Assembly (NCBI RefSeq): GCF_001618145.1
Contig: NZ_LQNF01000006.1
Coordinates: 1-64,000 of the forward strand
Source: Oceanobacillus damuensis
GTDB lineage: Bacteria > Bacillota > Bacilli > Bacillales > Amphibacillaceae
Direction of reading: 5' to 3'
DNA: 64,000 bases
Positions 62,172 through 64,000 of this stretch are shown one piece after another. Both the position numbers and the translations under genes were made by a program. Under the pieces are notes generated by a model. The model worked only from the letters and a program-made list of their open reading frames with translations, was not told where the DNA came from and ran no database searches. Every line of letters begins with the position of its first letter. Within the stretch, counting starts at the first letter, position 1.

Positions 62172-62208
62172 TAAAGGCATTACCCATCGCGGTATGCCTT
62201 TTCTTTTA
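62172..62208 (+). terminator. Terminator after the M23 peptidase gene
   Basis: AAAGGCATTACC pairs with GGTATGCCTTT (one mismatch), then TCTTTT. Confidence 0.8.
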
Positions 62209-62398
62209 TCTATTCTTTCACCTAATAAATCGCATAGGATAAAACCATGGTCATTGCTAAAATATAATGTTATCCTTTTGTTATAAGTTTTTTTCAAAAA
62301 GCAGAAAAGATAATGAGTCGATATGCTTGCTTACTATTCGTAAACTTTTTGATTGGATCATATACTCATACATAGCATCAGAAAATAGAGGTGGAAAA

Positions 62399-63868
62399 AT
62401 GAATCTAAAAAAGTCACAAATTATATTAATCCTGGTCGCTTCCCTGTTTTTGGGGTTTATCGGAGCATATTCCGGAATACAAATTGCTCAACCAGATCAG
62501 CCGAATACAGTACAGAAGCCGGAATCGTTACAGAGTAATGCAGATACCAGTGGCGGAGAAGAAGTTTCCGACCTTTCTGGTGACTTGAATAAAGTCTCTC
62601 AAGCATACGGTTTAATTAAACAAAATTATCTGGAAGAAGTCGACGATAGTCAACTAATAGAAGGAGCCATTGAAGGGATGCTTTCTACACTGGAAGATCC
62701 GCATACTTCCTATATGGATCTTGAAACCGTAGACCAGTTCAATGACCAGATTGAATCGTCTTTTGAAGGCATTGGTGCTGAAGTGAGCATGGTTAATGGT
62801 TTGGTAACCATTGTTACACCGATCAAAGATTCACCTGCAGAAAAGGCGGGATTACGTCCAAATGACCAAGTATTGTCAGTTGACGGGGAAAGTTTGGAAG
62901 GATTGAATCTAAATGAAGCAGTTGCCAAGATTCGCGGAGAAAAAGGATCGGAAGTAGTACTGCAAATTCAGCGTTCAGGGGTAAGCGGTCCATTTGATGT
63001 GACGATTGTTCGTGATGAAATACCGGTAGAAACGGTATATAGCAGGACGGAAACGGTAGATGGCAAATCAACAGGAATTCTGGAAGTCACTAATTTTTCC
63101 GAGAATACGTTCAATGAATTCAATGAACAGCTAACAAAAATGGAAAGTGAAGGCATTGAAGGACTTGTAATAGATGTCAGAGGTAATCCTGGTGGACTGC
63201 TGAATGTTGCAGAGGAAATACTTTCATTGTTTGTTCCGGAAAATATTCCATATATCCAAATTGAAGACGGTAATGGAGAGAAGGTCGAATATTACTCAGA
63301 GTTACCTGAGGAAAAGGATTATCCAGTAAGTGTTCTGATTAATGAAGGCAGTGCATCAGCTTCCGAGATACTCGCGGTTGCCCTTAAGGAACTTGGTTAT
63401 GATATTGTAGGCGAAACAAGCTATGGAAAGGGTACCGTTCAGCAGGCCGTCCCACTTGGTGATGGCAGTTCGATTAAGCTGACAACCTATAGATGGCTTT
63501 CTCCGAGTGGTGAGTGGATCAATGAGACAGGTGTCGAGCCAACCGTTGAAGTAAAGCAACCGGAGTATTATTACACATATCCGATTCAGGCTGAAGAACC
63601 TTTCGCTTACGATCAGACTGGTGAGGATATTGCAAACATGCAAATAATGCTTTCAGGTTTAGGTTATGACACAGGACGCACAGACGGTTACTTCAGTGAT
63701 AAGACGGAAGAAGCAGTAAAATCATTCCAATCGGATAATGATTTGTCTGCTACCGGTGAAGTGGATCAGGAAACTGCTGGGTTAATTGAAACGCAATTAA
63801 TTGAAAAAATCCGTAACGGGGATGATGATCGGCAGATGGATAAAGCTTTGGAAGAGCTATATCAATAA
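62399..63868 (+). CDS. ctpB: CtpB-like S41 processing protease with PDZ and peptidoglycan-binding domains
   Basis: The 489-residue exported protease has an N-terminal membrane segment, a PDZ domain (about 105-185), an S41 catalytic domain with Ser (NEGSASASEILAVAL) and Lys (SYGKGTVQQAVP), and a C-terminal PG_binding_1 domain (MQIMLSGLGYDTGRTDGYFS). B. subtilis CtpB takes part in sporulation signalling (SigK activation). ATG at 62399 follows AGGTGGA; the longer frame upstream lacks any site. Monocistronic between two terminators. Confidence 0.93.
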   Translation: MNLKKSQIILILVASLFLGFIGAYSGIQIAQPDQPNTVQKPESLQSNADTSGGEEVSDLSGDLNKVSQAYGLIKQNYLEEVDDSQLIEGAIEGMLSTLEDPHTSYMDLETVDQFNDQIESSFEGIGAEVSMVNGLVTIVTPIKDSPAEKAGLRPNDQVLSVDGESLEGLNLNEAVAKIRGEKGSEVVLQIQRSGVSGPFDVTIVRDEIPVETVYSRTETVDGKSTGILEVTNFSENTFNEFNEQLTKMESEGIEGLVIDVRGNPGGLLNVAEEILSLFVPENIPYIQIEDGNGEKVEYYSELPEEKDYPVSVLINEGSASASEILAVALKELGYDIVGETSYGKGTVQQAVPLGDGSSIKLTTYRWLSPSGEWINETGVEPTVEVKQPEYYYTYPIQAEEPFAYDQTGEDIANMQIMLSGLGYDTGRTDGYFSDKTEEAVKSFQSDNDLSATGEVDQETAGLIETQLIEKIRNGDDDRQMDKALEELYQ

Positions 63869-63908
63869 CAGCAACAAGCTTTGAAATGTATGCAAAGCTC
63901 ATATACTA

Positions 63909-63936
63909 GAATCCACGGGTACTGCCCGTGGATTTT
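63909..63936 (+). terminator. Terminator of ctpB
   Basis: AATCCACGGG pairs with CCCGTGGATT around TACTG, followed by TTGATTT. The last 60 bases of the window show nothing. Confidence 0.88.
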
Positions 63937-64000
63937 GATTTAGTTTTTTGGCGGTTGAAAGTAAAGATTTAGAAAGTGGAAATCAAGGCTAGGCGATAAG

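Overview
The window is a chromosomal segment of a low-GC, motile, Gram-positive bacterium of the Bacillaceae. Gene order and protein similarity (recognised from memory, no search run) suggest the Oceanobacillus / Virgibacillus / Lentibacillus group. The main support is the block from degS to ctpB (about 39.2-63.9 kb). It follows the Bacillus subtilis order degS-degU-degV-comFA-comFC-yvyF-flgM-flgN-flgK-flgL-yviE-fliW-csrA-flaG-fliD-fliS-fliT-hpf-secA-prfB-cccB-ftsE-ftsX-ctpB, but comFB and the flagellin gene hag are absent from their usual places.

Layout. 0-5.4 kb: a minus-strand peptidoglycan-recycling operon (AmiE-like serine hydrolase, NagZ, NamZ). 5.7-8.3 kb: a 38-residue membrane peptide, a PutP-type Na+ symporter and an unusual ureohydrolase. 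8.5-12.1 kb: a coiled-coil protein, an AtoE-type transporter and the intracellular protease AprX. 12.1-12.6 kb: a gene-free stretch rich in hairpins. 12.6-13.7 kb: a SigO / YvrJ / RsoA-like two-subunit sigma operon. 14-19.2 kb: YjbQ, then motA-motB and cheA-cheW. 19.4-28.3 kb: transporters, a HAD hydrolase, a YeiH/LysR pair, YdjO, an aldehyde dehydrogenase with its DUF779 partner behind a perfect cre site, and an IDEAL-domain protein. 28.4-31.5 kb: PBP3-type penicillin-binding protein and an LCP ligase.

31.7-37.2 kb is the most interesting part, a biofilm-fibre island. A class D sortase is divergent from two TasA/CalY-like fibre subunits, which are followed by TapA, the signal peptidase SipW and a TasA-like protein ending in an LPETA sorting signal. 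Next comes a c-di-GMP-I (GEMM) riboswitch leading directly into sinI and sinR. SinR-box-like GTTCTTT motifs lie upstream of the first tasA and of tapA. Read together, c-di-GMP could raise SinI, SinI would neutralise SinR, the fibre genes would be derepressed, and the fibre could be tied covalently to peptidoglycan by the sortase. In B. subtilis TapA supports the fibre and no sortase is known to take part.

The rest comprises VanZ-like, YvyE, DegSU, competence (comFA/comFC) and late flagellar genes with a textbook SigD promoter before flgM. It continues with a 950-bp gene-poor stretch full of GC-rich repeats, hpf, secA, prfB with its programmed frameshift, cytochrome c-551, and an FtsEX / M23 peptidase / CtpB group. 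Three dispersed repeat families are visible, including a 41-bp perfect inverted match between the first bases of the window and position 52.6 kb.
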